Source: Flavobacteriaceae bacterium
GTDB taxonomy: Bacteria; Bacteroidota; Bacteroidia; Flavobacteriales; Flavobacteriaceae
Direction: 5' to 3'
Assembly (NCBI GenBank): GCA_024763365.1
Contig: JANTFO010000006.1
Coordinates: 1-45,241 of the forward strand
Length of the DNA: 45,241 nucleotides
Shown here: positions 15,111 through 23,791 of the stretch, piece by piece
How the letters are laid out: every line of letters starts with the position of its first letter
Position numbering within the stretch: the first letter of the stretch is position 1
Made by a program: the position numbers and the translations under genes
Notes under the pieces: generated by a model
What the model saw: only the letters and a program-made list of their open reading frames with translations
The model's database searches: none
Told to the model about the DNA's origin: nothing

Positions 15111-16221
15111 GCTTAGCAATAAAATCACCAATTAGTTTTGATAGATATGTATGAGGATTATTTATTGATTCATTCAAACTAGGTGCTAGTGAAGATAGGC
15201 ATCCAAGATATTTTAAATTTTTCTTATTTAAATTACTATATTCTATTTCTGAATGTCCTGTAAAAACAGCTAGTTTCGTAGTTGTATTTTCAATTGATTT
15301 TAATATCTCTCCAATTACTTTGCCCTGAAAAGATGTTTTATCAAATTTTCCTTCCCCGGTAATTATCCAATCGGCTTTTTGAATTTGTTTGTCCCATTTA
15401 GCTAATTTCATAATGTATTTAGCACCTTTTTCAATTTTTATCTTTTTTAGAACACATAAACCAGCAATTATTCCTCCCGCAGCACCACTCCCTTCGATAT
15501 GTTGTGGATTTATTTTATATTTATCCTCAATAATGTTTGCCCAATTTTTTAAGCCTTTGTCTAATTCGATTATTTCTTCATCTGTAGCCCCTTTTTGTTT
15601 GGCATAGGAAAAAGCAGCTCCATTTGGTCCGTACATCTCATTTTTAACATCACTTAGAATAATAAATTGAATAGAAAAAACTTTAGGATTTACATGTTCT
15701 TGACTTAGGGATACAATTTTAGACAGGTTTTCTCCAATTGGCTCTAATTCATTTTTTTTTTCATCAAAAAATTTGTACCCAAAAGCTTGTAAAATGCCTA
15801 TTCCTCCATCGTTTGTAGCACTTCCTCCAAGTCCTAAGTAAATTGTTTTGGCTCCATTTTCAATAGCGTCCATTATTAGCTGTCCGGTTCCAAGTGAAGT
15901 TGTTTTTTTGCAATTTAATTCATCTTTTTTTATTAATCGCATCCCGGATGCTTCGGCCATTTCAATAAATGCCTTTTCTTTTCCAAGTAAATAAGTTGCT
16001 TTGGTTGGATAAAAAAGAGGTCCAGTGACCTTGACACGTCTCTTTTTAACATTCCAAATTTTTGATAAGATCTGTAATGTGCCGTCTCCTCCATCAGCTA
16101 AGGGAATAGAAATAATTTCAATTTTTTGATCAAAGTCTAGTATTTGTTTTTTAACGATTTTACTAAACTCTTCACCGTTTAGACTTCCCTTAAATTTATC
16201 GGGTGCTATTATTATTTTCAT
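15103..16221 (-). CDS. Glycerate 2-kinase (GarK/GlxK family)
   Basis: The 372-residue protein phosphorylates D-glycerate, giving 2-phosphoglycerate in the GarK (PF02595) family. Motifs: IIAPDKFKGSL at the N-terminus, PLADGGDGT (~41-49), MAEASGMR, the glycine-rich GLGGSATNDGG (~130-140), the acidic SDVKNEMYGPNGAA segment, GSGAAGG, and TGEGKFDKTSFQGK in the C-terminal domain. It is the last gene of a four-gene minus-strand operon, two bases after the phosphorylase. Its final Leu codon and TGA stop lie inside the orphan asnB tail, out of frame with it, so the C-terminus was set by the insertion junction; a few native residues may be missing. In this context it feeds glycerate released from a glycosylglycerate into glycolysis. 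Confidence 0.92.
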   Translation of the reverse strand: MKIIIAPDKFKGSLNGEEFSKIVKKQILDFDQKIEIISIPLADGGDGTLQILSKIWNVKKRRVKVTGPLFYPTKATYLLGKEKAFIEMAEASGMRLIKKDELNCKKTTSLGTGQLIMDAIENGAKTIYLGLGGSATNDGGIGILQAFGYKFFDEKKNELEPIGENLSKIVSLSQEHVNPKVFSIQFIILSDVKNEMYGPNGAAFSYAKQKGATDEEIIELDKGLKNWANIIEDKYKINPQHIEGSGAAGGIIAGLCVLKKIKIEKGAKYIMKLAKWDKQIQKADWIITGEGKFDKTSFQGKVIGEILKSIENTTTKLAVFTGHSEIEYSNLNKKNLKYLGCLSSLAPSLNESINNPHTYLSKLIGDFIAKHL

Positions 16222-16223
16222 TA

Positions 16224-17924
16224 TTAATCGTGTTCATTGTACCATTTAAAAGAATAAGCTGATAATTCCCAAATATTTTCATTTTTAATTGAAACATTTG
16301 AAAGAAGGTTGTTTTTTACTTTTGCTTTTGCTTTACATTTCTGAACGGTGTCACTAAAATTAAAAATTGCCCAAAGAGAAGATTTTTTATATGTTCGATG
16401 TATGATCCATAAATTACCATTATTTTCAATGAAGTATTCGGCTTTGCCAAACGGATGAAATGCTCTATGTTTTATTCTTCCCTCAATTATTTTTTTGTAT
16501 TGTGTAAAGATTAAATATCTGATAGATTTTTCATTAGACAATTCATTTAATAAGGTGTCGAAATTTAATTTTTCTCTATTTATTCTTCTCTTAATACCTG
16601 ATTTTTTCACCCCTTCCAGGTCATTTTCAGACCCCAATAAAGAATGTATATAAATACCGGGGACTCCCGGCATACTTAGCATAACTGCTTGGGTTAGTAA
16701 AAACCGATTGACACGAGTTTGGGTGTCAGTAGTAGATGAACTCAATAAATTAAAATAGTTACAATTAAGCTCATAAGGAGATTGACTTCCGTCAGGATTG
16801 TTTTTATAGGACACAAAGCCATTGTTGTCTTTGCTTTGTTGAACTAATTCATTAATTTCATTTGGCGTAAGTATGTCTTCTAATGGCCGAACGCCTACGC
16901 CATCATGGCTGGCGGTGAAGTTAAAAAAACAAACTTTATTGCTCGGCAAATTCACAGAGGAGGCAAATTCATGAAGGTTGCTTACATCTTGTTTTTTTAC
17001 GCTATATATTAATAATGGTGATAAGCTAAAATTGTAAATCATATCGGCTTCATCAGTACCATTTCCAAAATAAGAAATATTCTCTTGATGAGGTACATTT
17101 GTTTCAGTAATCAACACTAAATCAGGGTCTAACGTGGTAAGAATACTTTTGTATATTCTTATGATTTCATGTGTTTGTGGTAAATGAATACAAGAGGTGC
17201 CTATCTTTTTCCATAAAAAAGCAATGGCATCTAAGCGTATTAATTTGCTTCCTTGCTGCATATAAAAAAGCAATACATCAAGCACAGCTAAAAACACTTT
17301 AGGGCTAGCAAAATTTATATCTATTTGATCTGCGCTAAAGGTGCTCCAAACATGTTTTTTATTGTTATCCTTATCGGTAAAAGGGGTGAGTAAGGGTAAA
17401 GCTCTAGGTCGAACCACATCACTTAGGTCAGCATTCGGGTCTACCTCTATGAAGTAATCTTGAAAATCTGTATCGTTTTGTAAGTATTTTTGAAACCAAT
17501 CTGACTTTTGTGATATATGATTGATTACTGCATCAAACATTAAATTGGCATGTTTGTTTAAATCTTGAATATTGTCCCAAGTTCCTAATTCTGGGTTTAC
17601 TTTTTTATAATCTATTACGGAAAAACCATCATCTGAAGTATAAGGGTAAAAGGGTAATATATGTATAGTATTAATAAATTCACTGAATTTGTGAGTGTAC
17701 AAATTTTTAAGACTCTCCAGTGGTAGTTCATCGGGTTTCTTTATTGAGTCTCCATAGCTTATTAATATAATATCTTTCTCTGAAAGTGAATGCGCTTTTT
17801 TACTAATCTTTGGTTTATAAAAATTTACCAATTTCACGATTTCATCCCATATCTTTTCAATATCAGATGGGTAAACCTTTTTTAGGCTATTTAGAAGGCT
17901 TGATTTTTTTTGCTGTAAAGACAT
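16224..17924 (-). CDS. GH13_18 family phosphorylase, probable glucosylglycerate phosphorylase
   Basis: This 566-residue cytosolic protein (no signal peptide) is of the sucrose-phosphorylase type. HILPFYPYTSDDGFSV (~88-103), the nucleophile Asp232 in IRLDAIAFLWK, the acid/base Glu274 in LITETNVPH, and Asp341 in NFTASHDGVGVRP are all present, as is the PGVPGIYIHSLLGS block. GH13_18 members use phosphate to split alpha-glucosides with retention, giving alpha-glucose 1-phosphate. Known acceptors in the subfamily include fructose, glycerol and glycerate. The flanking glycerate kinase and GH63 glycosylglycerate-hydrolase-like gene argue for glucosylglycerate; sucrose or glucosylglycerol would need different partner genes. 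It abuts the symporter gene with no gap. Confidence 0.82.
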   Translation of the reverse strand: MSLQQKKSSLLNSLKKVYPSDIEKIWDEIVKLVNFYKPKISKKAHSLSEKDIILISYGDSIKKPDELPLESLKNLYTHKFSEFINTIHILPFYPYTSDDGFSVIDYKKVNPELGTWDNIQDLNKHANLMFDAVINHISQKSDWFQKYLQNDTDFQDYFIEVDPNADLSDVVRPRALPLLTPFTDKDNNKKHVWSTFSADQIDINFASPKVFLAVLDVLLFYMQQGSKLIRLDAIAFLWKKIGTSCIHLPQTHEIIRIYKSILTTLDPDLVLITETNVPHQENISYFGNGTDEADMIYNFSLSPLLIYSVKKQDVSNLHEFASSVNLPSNKVCFFNFTASHDGVGVRPLEDILTPNEINELVQQSKDNNGFVSYKNNPDGSQSPYELNCNYFNLLSSSTTDTQTRVNRFLLTQAVMLSMPGVPGIYIHSLLGSENDLEGVKKSGIKRRINREKLNFDTLLNELSNEKSIRYLIFTQYKKIIEGRIKHRAFHPFGKAEYFIENNGNLWIIHRTYKKSSLWAIFNFSDTVQKCKAKAKVKNNLLSNVSIKNENIWELSAYSFKWYNEHD

Positions 17925-19565
17925 TTAGCTTAAAATTATAGGTATTAAATAACTAAAAACAAGAATAATAACAAAAAATGCTAACAGGATATATACTTCC
18001 TTAATCATAAAATCTGATAACTTTAATTTGTAAGAAACGGGAGCTTTTTTAATAGATATATTTTTTGTGAAATACGAAACTATATAAGCAACAATTAATG
18101 TGATGATTACCCCGGTAAAATTGAGCCATATCCAAAATATATCAATACCTATGTCAAAATGAAAAATATTTTGAATCGTTTTTGAAAACAATAAGTTTAT
18201 AATTACGGCAGTGATTATACCAGTATTCATGCCGATGTGATTTACTTTTTTTGAAAAAATAGCTAATAAAAAAGTAACTAATACAGGTCCGTAAAAAACG
18301 GAACCAATGGCATTGATTATTTCAATCACTGCACTATCACTTCCTCCAAAAAGAAAAGATGCAGAAATACATACGATTCCCCAAAATACAACAGCTATTT
18401 TGGAAATGTTCATATATTTTTTTTGATTTAATTTTTTTCCTCTATTAAAAAAGTCTTCAACCGAAACAGCAGAAAGAGAATTTACCGTTGAGCTTAATGA
18501 AGACATAGCCGCTGAGAGAATACCAATCATTAATATACCAATGAGTCCATGAGGCAGATATTTAACTATAAATACCGGAATCATCAAATCGGCTTTTATA
18601 CCATTGGCCGCGTATTCATCTGGAAAGTAGCGTTGTGTAGTAAGGGCAATATCGTTTAAAAAATCCGGAGACAGCATTACAATTCCTCCAATGATTAGCC
18701 CCATGATACTATAAACTAGAACAACAGGAAAACGCAATAACCCATTTGCCAAGAGTAATTTACGTATGGTAGATTCATTTTTGGCAGAGAGCATTCTTTG
18801 AGCTTGAGTTTGATCGGTTCCATAATAAGAAGCATACAAAAAGAAACCACCAACAATCATAGGAATTAATCCGTACTCTTCTCCTTCTCCTATACCCAAA
18901 TTATAGTCGATAACTTTTAATCTTTCTGCCGGGAAACCTTGTGCAAAACCACCAAGATTGTCAAATAATTGGTAGCCATAATACAAACTGATTATCAAGC
19001 CGGTAAAAAGTATGATCATTTGGATCGTATCTCCCCATACAACTGCTTTCATGCCTCCTTGCCAAGAGTATATAATGGTAATCACACTGATGATAAGTAT
19101 AGTATAAATATATTCTATGTCTAAAACAGCCTGAAGAATTATAGCAATAGTATATACCATTACGCCTGTACCTAAAGCTCTACTAATTTGAAAAACGATG
19201 CTTAGTATAAGCCTAGTAGACGCGCTAAACCGATTTTCAACATATTCGTAGATACTAATAATACCCGATCTAAATAGTGGCGGAATTATGACTAACATTA
19301 TAAAAACCATGGCTAAGGGCACCGCTAATTCAAATGTGAGCCATTTCATACCTCCCCCCAATTTTAACCCGACAAAAGCAGGAGCCGATATAAAACTTAT
19401 GGCAGAAAGTTGTGTAGCCATTGTTGATAAACTCAAAGGAAACCATCCCATATTTTTACCCCCCAGAAAGTAATCTTTAGAATTTTTATTTTTTTTAAAA
19501 AAGTAGCCTAATCCTAAAAAGAGAATAATATATATACCAACAATTATGTAGTCTAATGTATTCAT
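17925..19565 (-). CDS. Sodium:solute symporter (SSS family)
   Basis: The 546-residue protein has about 13-14 hydrophobic helices. SSS-family features include the N-terminal YFLGGKNMGWFPLSLS, SAISFISAPAF in the sodium/substrate region, GGMKAVVWGDTIQM, and YYGTDQTQAQR with the later SAAMSSLSSTVNS motif that carries sodium-site residues. It is placed in the inner membrane. It lies between the phosphorylase (0 bp) and the GH63 gene (6 bp), so it is most likely the sodium-driven importer of the same glycoside. Substrate assignment rests on context only. Confidence 0.9.
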   Translation of the reverse strand: MNTLDYIIVGIYIILFLGLGYFFKKNKNSKDYFLGGKNMGWFPLSLSTMATQLSAISFISAPAFVGLKLGGGMKWLTFELAVPLAMVFIMLVIIPPLFRSGIISIYEYVENRFSASTRLILSIVFQISRALGTGVMVYTIAIILQAVLDIEYIYTILIISVITIIYSWQGGMKAVVWGDTIQMIILFTGLIISLYYGYQLFDNLGGFAQGFPAERLKVIDYNLGIGEGEEYGLIPMIVGGFFLYASYYGTDQTQAQRMLSAKNESTIRKLLLANGLLRFPVVLVYSIMGLIIGGIVMLSPDFLNDIALTTQRYFPDEYAANGIKADLMIPVFIVKYLPHGLIGILMIGILSAAMSSLSSTVNSLSAVSVEDFFNRGKKLNQKKYMNISKIAVVFWGIVCISASFLFGGSDSAVIEIINAIGSVFYGPVLVTFLLAIFSKKVNHIGMNTGIITAVIINLLFSKTIQNIFHFDIGIDIFWIWLNFTGVIITLIVAYIVSYFTKNISIKKAPVSYKLKLSDFMIKEVYILLAFFVIILVFSYLIPIILS

Positions 19566-19571
19566 TTCCGT

Positions 19572-20888
19572 TTATTTTTGATTTATTAAATCTATGATTA
19601 ATGCAGCAGTCCATGAAAATTTTTTGCCCCCATAACCAGCAGTACATTTTGTGTTGTCATATTTTGACTTTCGGGGGTCAAAATATTCATAAAAACCGGC
19701 TTTTTTAACTATTTCAAGGCTATCTTGTCTTATTATTTCTGCTTCTTGGCGGTATTCGTAAGCTTTTAAACCTTTATAGAGCATCCAATTTAAATTTATC
19801 CAAACAGGACCACGCCAATATCGCTGCGCTTCAAAAGCATCATCTGATGGATCATAGGACGGTAAATTGTAATAATCATTGGGGGTATAATTGACAAATA
19901 AATTTTTCTTAATATTTTCTGCTCTTTCTTTTTCTGGTATTTTAGCAAATAATGGGGCAAAAGAAGAAGAGGTCAACAATTCAATTTGTTTTTGAGATCT
20001 TAGATCGTAATGAACATAAGCCTGGAGTTTTTTGTTGTATAATTTTTTATTCATATTTTGAATAGCTTTTTCATTCCATTTTTCAAGAATTTTAATTTTA
20101 TCAAAACCTCTGTTAAGTTTTTTGTATAAATAAATTAGACTTTGATTAGATTTTATAAGTAGGCTGTTGAATAAGGGGTCTTGAATTAAAAAAGGGCTAT
20201 GTAAGAATATTTTTTCATCATCATAGTTAAATTTTTTGGCAATATCTATGATATGTAAATAGTAGTTATATTCTTCTTTTAAGGGTCTTTGTTCTTGACT
20301 TACATTTTGAGTATCTCTACGTGTAAAATTATAACTCTTTACGTTTTTTATGTTCTTAAAAACAGAGTCCCAAACAGGCGAATTATCTGTGCCTGATTCC
20401 CAATTATGGTATATATAGACCAGCCCTTCATGTAAGGGGTCTCGTTTGGTGTAAAAGTAATGATGATTGAGATAAACCTGATCAATGTATTTATCAATAA
20501 AACTCAACATGTCTTTTTTATCCTCTACAATTTTTAAAAGTTCTTGCATTACAAAACCAATGATCGGTGGTTGTGTGAGTGTAGAGCTTGGGACATCTAG
20601 ATTTGCATCTTTATGCAGACTGGCATTATAAAAATCAGGTCCGGGAAAATAACTTTTTGACAGCTTGTGAAATATTATATGTGGTAAAAACCCATTTTTC
20701 CACTGAGCTTTTAATAAGCTTTTTATCTCTAATTGTGCTCTTTTTGGGTTGAAGTAAGCCCAGCCTATAGCTATAAACCCTGAATCCCATAGCCATTGAT
20801 AAGGATATAAGTTTTCTGAAGGTACTGTATAGAAACCTTTAGAGTTATTTTTCAAAACTTCTAAAGATTGTGAGCTAAGACTTTCCAT
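19572..20888 (-). CDS. GH63-like mannosylglycerate/glucosylglycerate hydrolase
   Basis: The 438-residue (alpha/alpha)6-barrel glycosidase lacks a signal peptide and is therefore cytosolic. PYQWLWDSGF (29-38), NWESGTDNSPVWD (162-174, Asp168 as probable general acid), QRYWRGPVWINLNWM (355-369) and FYEYFDP (399-405, Glu401 as probable general base) match the short GH63 enzymes that hydrolyse mannosylglycerate and glucosylglycerate in Thermus and mycobacteria. The products would be the free hexose and D-glycerate. It is the first gene of the minus-strand enzyme operon, separated from the upstream receptor gene by a hairpin terminator. General GH37/GH63 alpha-glucosidase activity is the main alternative. 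Confidence 0.8.
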   Translation of the reverse strand: MESLSSQSLEVLKNNSKGFYTVPSENLYPYQWLWDSGFIAIGWAYFNPKRAQLEIKSLLKAQWKNGFLPHIIFHKLSKSYFPGPDFYNASLHKDANLDVPSSTLTQPPIIGFVMQELLKIVEDKKDMLSFIDKYIDQVYLNHHYFYTKRDPLHEGLVYIYHNWESGTDNSPVWDSVFKNIKNVKSYNFTRRDTQNVSQEQRPLKEEYNYYLHIIDIAKKFNYDDEKIFLHSPFLIQDPLFNSLLIKSNQSLIYLYKKLNRGFDKIKILEKWNEKAIQNMNKKLYNKKLQAYVHYDLRSQKQIELLTSSSFAPLFAKIPEKERAENIKKNLFVNYTPNDYYNLPSYDPSDDAFEAQRYWRGPVWINLNWMLYKGLKAYEYRQEAEIIRQDSLEIVKKAGFYEYFDPRKSKYDNTKCTAGYGGKKFSWTAALIIDLINQK

Positions 20889-20900
20889 ATAATTAATTTA

Positions 20901-20941
20901 AAAAAAGCTGTCTAAAAAACAATTGAATCTTTTTAGACAGC
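20901..20941 (-). terminator. Terminator or attenuator between receptor and GH63 genes
   Basis: Read on the minus strand, a perfect 12-bp stem (20930-20941 with 20907-20918), an 11-nt loop and a T6 tract lie just after the receptor stop. Partial read-through would set different levels for receptor and enzymes. Confidence 0.75.
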
Positions 20942-20968
20942 CTTAATCAAACAAAAAATTAATTCAAA

Positions 20969-23662
20969 TTAAAAATTAAAAGTAGCTGTTATAAACATTC
21001 TACGAGGTAAAATGGGTCGACCAAAGAAAAAGGCACCTTCAGTTTGACCTACATCTCTTGGATTACCTTCTGTAACACCTTCAGCATCTAATAAGTTAAA
21101 AACTGAAGCACCAATTCTCATCGTGTTATCAGAGTCATTATTAAAACCAAAAGAATAACCCACTCCTAATCTTACAATAGATATAGGATCTAATTCAACA
21201 ATATTATTATCCGCAGCAAATTTCTTTCCGGTATGATTTAATGAAGCATTCGCATCAAATTGGTTATTGTCAAAGTATAAGCCTAAGTTAGTCATAAATT
21301 TAGGTTGTCTTGCCAATTCATTTCCTTCATTAGCAGAAACAACACCTCCGTTTATCAAATCTTCGTCAGTGTTTTTGGTTATTTCATGGTTTTGATAGGT
21401 TGCCCCTCCTGTGAAGTTTAAATTATCTGTAATACTATAATTCCAATTGGCTTCTACACCAATTGTAGCCGTATTTTGTTCTGAACGAGTTTGGTCAACT
21501 AACTGACCATTGGTTATCGCCTGAGTAATTTTAATTCTATCTTTAAGCGTAACATAATAAGCTGCTAAAGAACCAGATAATTTTTCTTTACCTAATTTAG
21601 CTCCTGCTTCAAACTGTAAGATTTTTTCTGAATCGTATTTACTACCTGTTACATCGTTAGCAATAGGAGAAAAACCTCTTAATTGGGGGAAGAAGTAACC
21701 TTTAGAAAAGTTTGCATAAAGATTTAAATCAGTATTTAATTCATAAAGACCAGCAAGAGAAACTGCCCAATCGTTTGCCTCAACATTTGCTCGTACAAAA
21801 CTACCATCGGCAAATTTTACATCTGATAATTCTGGTGTTAGTTCTGCATTACTATATACTGTCTCTGAAGCAATACCTCCATTATTAAATCTTCCTTTTG
21901 TGTTTTCGTACCTAAACCCAACGTCAAAGCGCCATCTATTCAAAACCATTTCGTCCGTGATAAATAAGGCAGATCTATTTTGCTCAAGATATTTATTAGA
22001 AGTCATTCCTATCCTGTTATAAAGCCCCCCTTCAGAATAAATTACATTAGCTCCTAAGCCATCGGTGTAATTTAAATTTATCAATTGAGGATCATTATTA
22101 AATTCAGAGAGAACTCTGTATTGATAATTTATATCTTCTGCTTCTGTTCTTGCAAGAAAAGTACCTAAAGTGATATTATGCGAATTACCACTGGAAGTTT
22201 CTATTCTTTTTGTAAGTGATGCTTCACCCGAATAATCTGTCATAGGTCTTAGTCTGTCAATATGTAAGTTGTTAACGACTAGTGTGTTACCTGACAATTG
22301 TTGGTCTGAACCTAAAAAAGTTGCAGAATAACCTTGGTTATTTTCATCTAAAAAGTTAACATAATCGTCTAATGTTAAAGGATTACTTCCTTCACCATCA
22401 GGTCCTACATTGCCATTTCCACCAATATATAGGGCAAAATTATGTTGATATTTAGCGTATTTAACTTTAGCCTTCATTTTCAAATCCTCAGCAAGGTCAT
22501 ATTTAAAATCGGACATTAAATATCCACCCCCTGTATGAACACCATCTTCAATTGGGCTTATATAACTACCTCCCGGTGTTTTGAACGATGTGTTTGCTAA
22601 TTGCGACGATAAAAGTTGGTAAACTTCTTCACCATCATTTCCTGCTATTCTAGTCCTTGTTCCACCTTCAAGAGGTAAGGGCATGAAAAATTGGGCATTA
22701 TCATTTATTAATTGTCCATGAAGGGTAAAAGAGCCCTTGTCAAATTTTTGTTTAATATTACCTCTAAACTGTATTCCTTTAGTTGGCAATCCTGTAACAA
22801 TAGGTCCTTCATCATATCTGGCAAAGCCGGTAAATGCGTAGTAAGTATTAGAATTCTCTCCACCAAGTTTTCCTCCTGTATAAAAATCAGTTTTTAATCT
22901 ACCTTTTTCTCCCCATTCTAAATTGATAATATTACCGGGGTTTGCATCTCCTGTTTTACTAGTATAGTTTATGATGCCGGCAACAGATCCTGCTCCATAA
23001 AGAACAGATGCGCCACCTCGAACAAATTCAACTCCTTTCATCCCTATATCGGGTCTGGCATAAACATCATGTGCAGAAGAATTTAAGCCAAATGTGCTCA
23101 TTAAAGGCATACCATCATATTGTAATGGGTTAAATACATATTGACCACCAGATGGTAATCCCCTTACAAAGACATTAGAGGCAGTTTCACCTCCACCACC
23201 TTCGGCAGTTATACCGGGAACACTTCTAATAATATCCGCTTGGCTATTAGGACTAATTTTTGTTATAGAAGATTGTTTTACAGAACTAATAGACATAGGC
23301 ACATTTTTTTGAGACCTAAAAGTTGCAGATGAAGTTAAAACCACCTCGTCTAAAGTATTACTACTTTCTGCCAAAACAATATCTAACATTATTTTTTCTC
23401 CACTTAAATCTATACTTTGACTAAAAGTCTTGTAACCAACGTATGAAACTTCTAAGTCTTGTTGACCTGAAAGATTTGTGCTGAAAACAAATTGACCATC
23501 GAAATCGGTAACCGAGCCTTGATCTGAGTTCTTAAGTACAATATTGGCCCCCGGAACAGGCATCCCATTTTGGTTTTTAACTGTACCAGATATTTCAGTT
23601 TGTGACCATAGTACACTAAAGTAAAAGAAACTTAAACTTAATAGTAATGCTTTTTTCATCAT
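20969..23662 (-). CDS. TonB-dependent receptor with N-terminal carboxypeptidase-D-like regulatory domain
   Basis: The protein has 897 residues from the MMKK start at 23662 (or the next codon, 23659), which places the signal peptide ALLLSLSFFYFSVLWSQ at the N-terminus. An in-frame upstream start at 23749 would add 29 non-secretory residues and run through the operator. Order: signal, beta-sandwich domain (EISGTVKNQNGMPVPGANIV...), TonB box region near LDEVVLTSS, plug (VPGITAEGGGG, RGLP, VEFVRGGASVLYG, GIINY), then a 22-strand barrel ending in ITATFNF. No SusD-type partner gene is adjacent. It opens the catabolic cluster, so it probably imports the glycosylglycerate. A siderophore-type receptor is the alternative suggested by the plug sequence. 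Confidence 0.9.
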   Translation of the reverse strand: MMKKALLLSLSFFYFSVLWSQTEISGTVKNQNGMPVPGANIVLKNSDQGSVTDFDGQFVFSTNLSGQQDLEVSYVGYKTFSQSIDLSGEKIMLDIVLAESSNTLDEVVLTSSATFRSQKNVPMSISSVKQSSITKISPNSQADIIRSVPGITAEGGGGETASNVFVRGLPSGGQYVFNPLQYDGMPLMSTFGLNSSAHDVYARPDIGMKGVEFVRGGASVLYGAGSVAGIINYTSKTGDANPGNIINLEWGEKGRLKTDFYTGGKLGGENSNTYYAFTGFARYDEGPIVTGLPTKGIQFRGNIKQKFDKGSFTLHGQLINDNAQFFMPLPLEGGTRTRIAGNDGEEVYQLLSSQLANTSFKTPGGSYISPIEDGVHTGGGYLMSDFKYDLAEDLKMKAKVKYAKYQHNFALYIGGNGNVGPDGEGSNPLTLDDYVNFLDENNQGYSATFLGSDQQLSGNTLVVNNLHIDRLRPMTDYSGEASLTKRIETSSGNSHNITLGTFLARTEAEDINYQYRVLSEFNNDPQLINLNYTDGLGANVIYSEGGLYNRIGMTSNKYLEQNRSALFITDEMVLNRWRFDVGFRYENTKGRFNNGGIASETVYSNAELTPELSDVKFADGSFVRANVEANDWAVSLAGLYELNTDLNLYANFSKGYFFPQLRGFSPIANDVTGSKYDSEKILQFEAGAKLGKEKLSGSLAAYYVTLKDRIKITQAITNGQLVDQTRSEQNTATIGVEANWNYSITDNLNFTGGATYQNHEITKNTDEDLINGGVVSANEGNELARQPKFMTNLGLYFDNNQFDANASLNHTGKKFAADNNIVELDPISIVRLGVGYSFGFNNDSDNTMRIGASVFNLLDAEGVTEGNPRDVGQTEGAFFFGRPILPRRMFITATFNF

Positions 23663-23691
23663 AATATTATTTGATTTAAAATTATTTCCAA

Positions 23692-23699
23692 CAAATGTA
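23692..23699 (-). promoter_or_regulatory. -7 element of the TonB receptor gene
   Basis: On the minus strand this reads TACATTTG, a match to TAnnTTTG, 30 bases before the chosen start. No TTG lies 17-23 bases upstream, so the promoter looks weak or activator-dependent. Confidence 0.55.
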
Positions 23700-23743
23700 T
23701 TTGACAAAAACTTGATTTTGAGAGAAAAAAGGAAAAAAACGCA

Positions 23744-23759
23744 ACGCAAACGTTTGCGT
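23744..23759. promoter_or_regulatory. LacI-family operator (perfect 16-bp palindrome)
   Basis: ACGCAAACGTTTGCGT is perfectly self-complementary with a central CG, the hallmark of LacI/GalR-family operators. It sits in the divergent spacer between receptor and lacI-type gene. It overlaps the regulator's -33 TTTG (23753-23756) and lies ~45 bp upstream of the receptor's -7 element. The expected ligand is the regulator encoded at 23792. Confidence 0.85.
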
Positions 23760-23784
23760 AAATCTAAACTTAATGTTAACTTTG
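23753..23784 (+). promoter_or_regulatory. Promoter of the LacI-type regulator gene
   Basis: TTTG (23753-23756), a 20-base spacer and TAACTTTG (23777-23784) match the Bacteroidota -33/-7 consensus. The start codon is only seven bases after the -7 box, which predicts a leader of a few bases at most. The operator covers the -33 element, so the gene is probably autorepressed. Confidence 0.75.
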
Positions 23785-23791
23785 TGAGTTT

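Noticed and set aside
15111-15131. Extension of the orphan asnB tail to an upstream ATG as a small gene
   Set aside because: The extra residues come from glycerate kinase sequence on the same strand in another frame, so the frame is an accident of the junction.
16224-17924. Naming the GH13_18 enzyme sucrose phosphorylase
   Set aside because: The motifs are shared by the whole subfamily and no fructokinase or sucrose-related gene is present; the glycerate kinase context points elsewhere.
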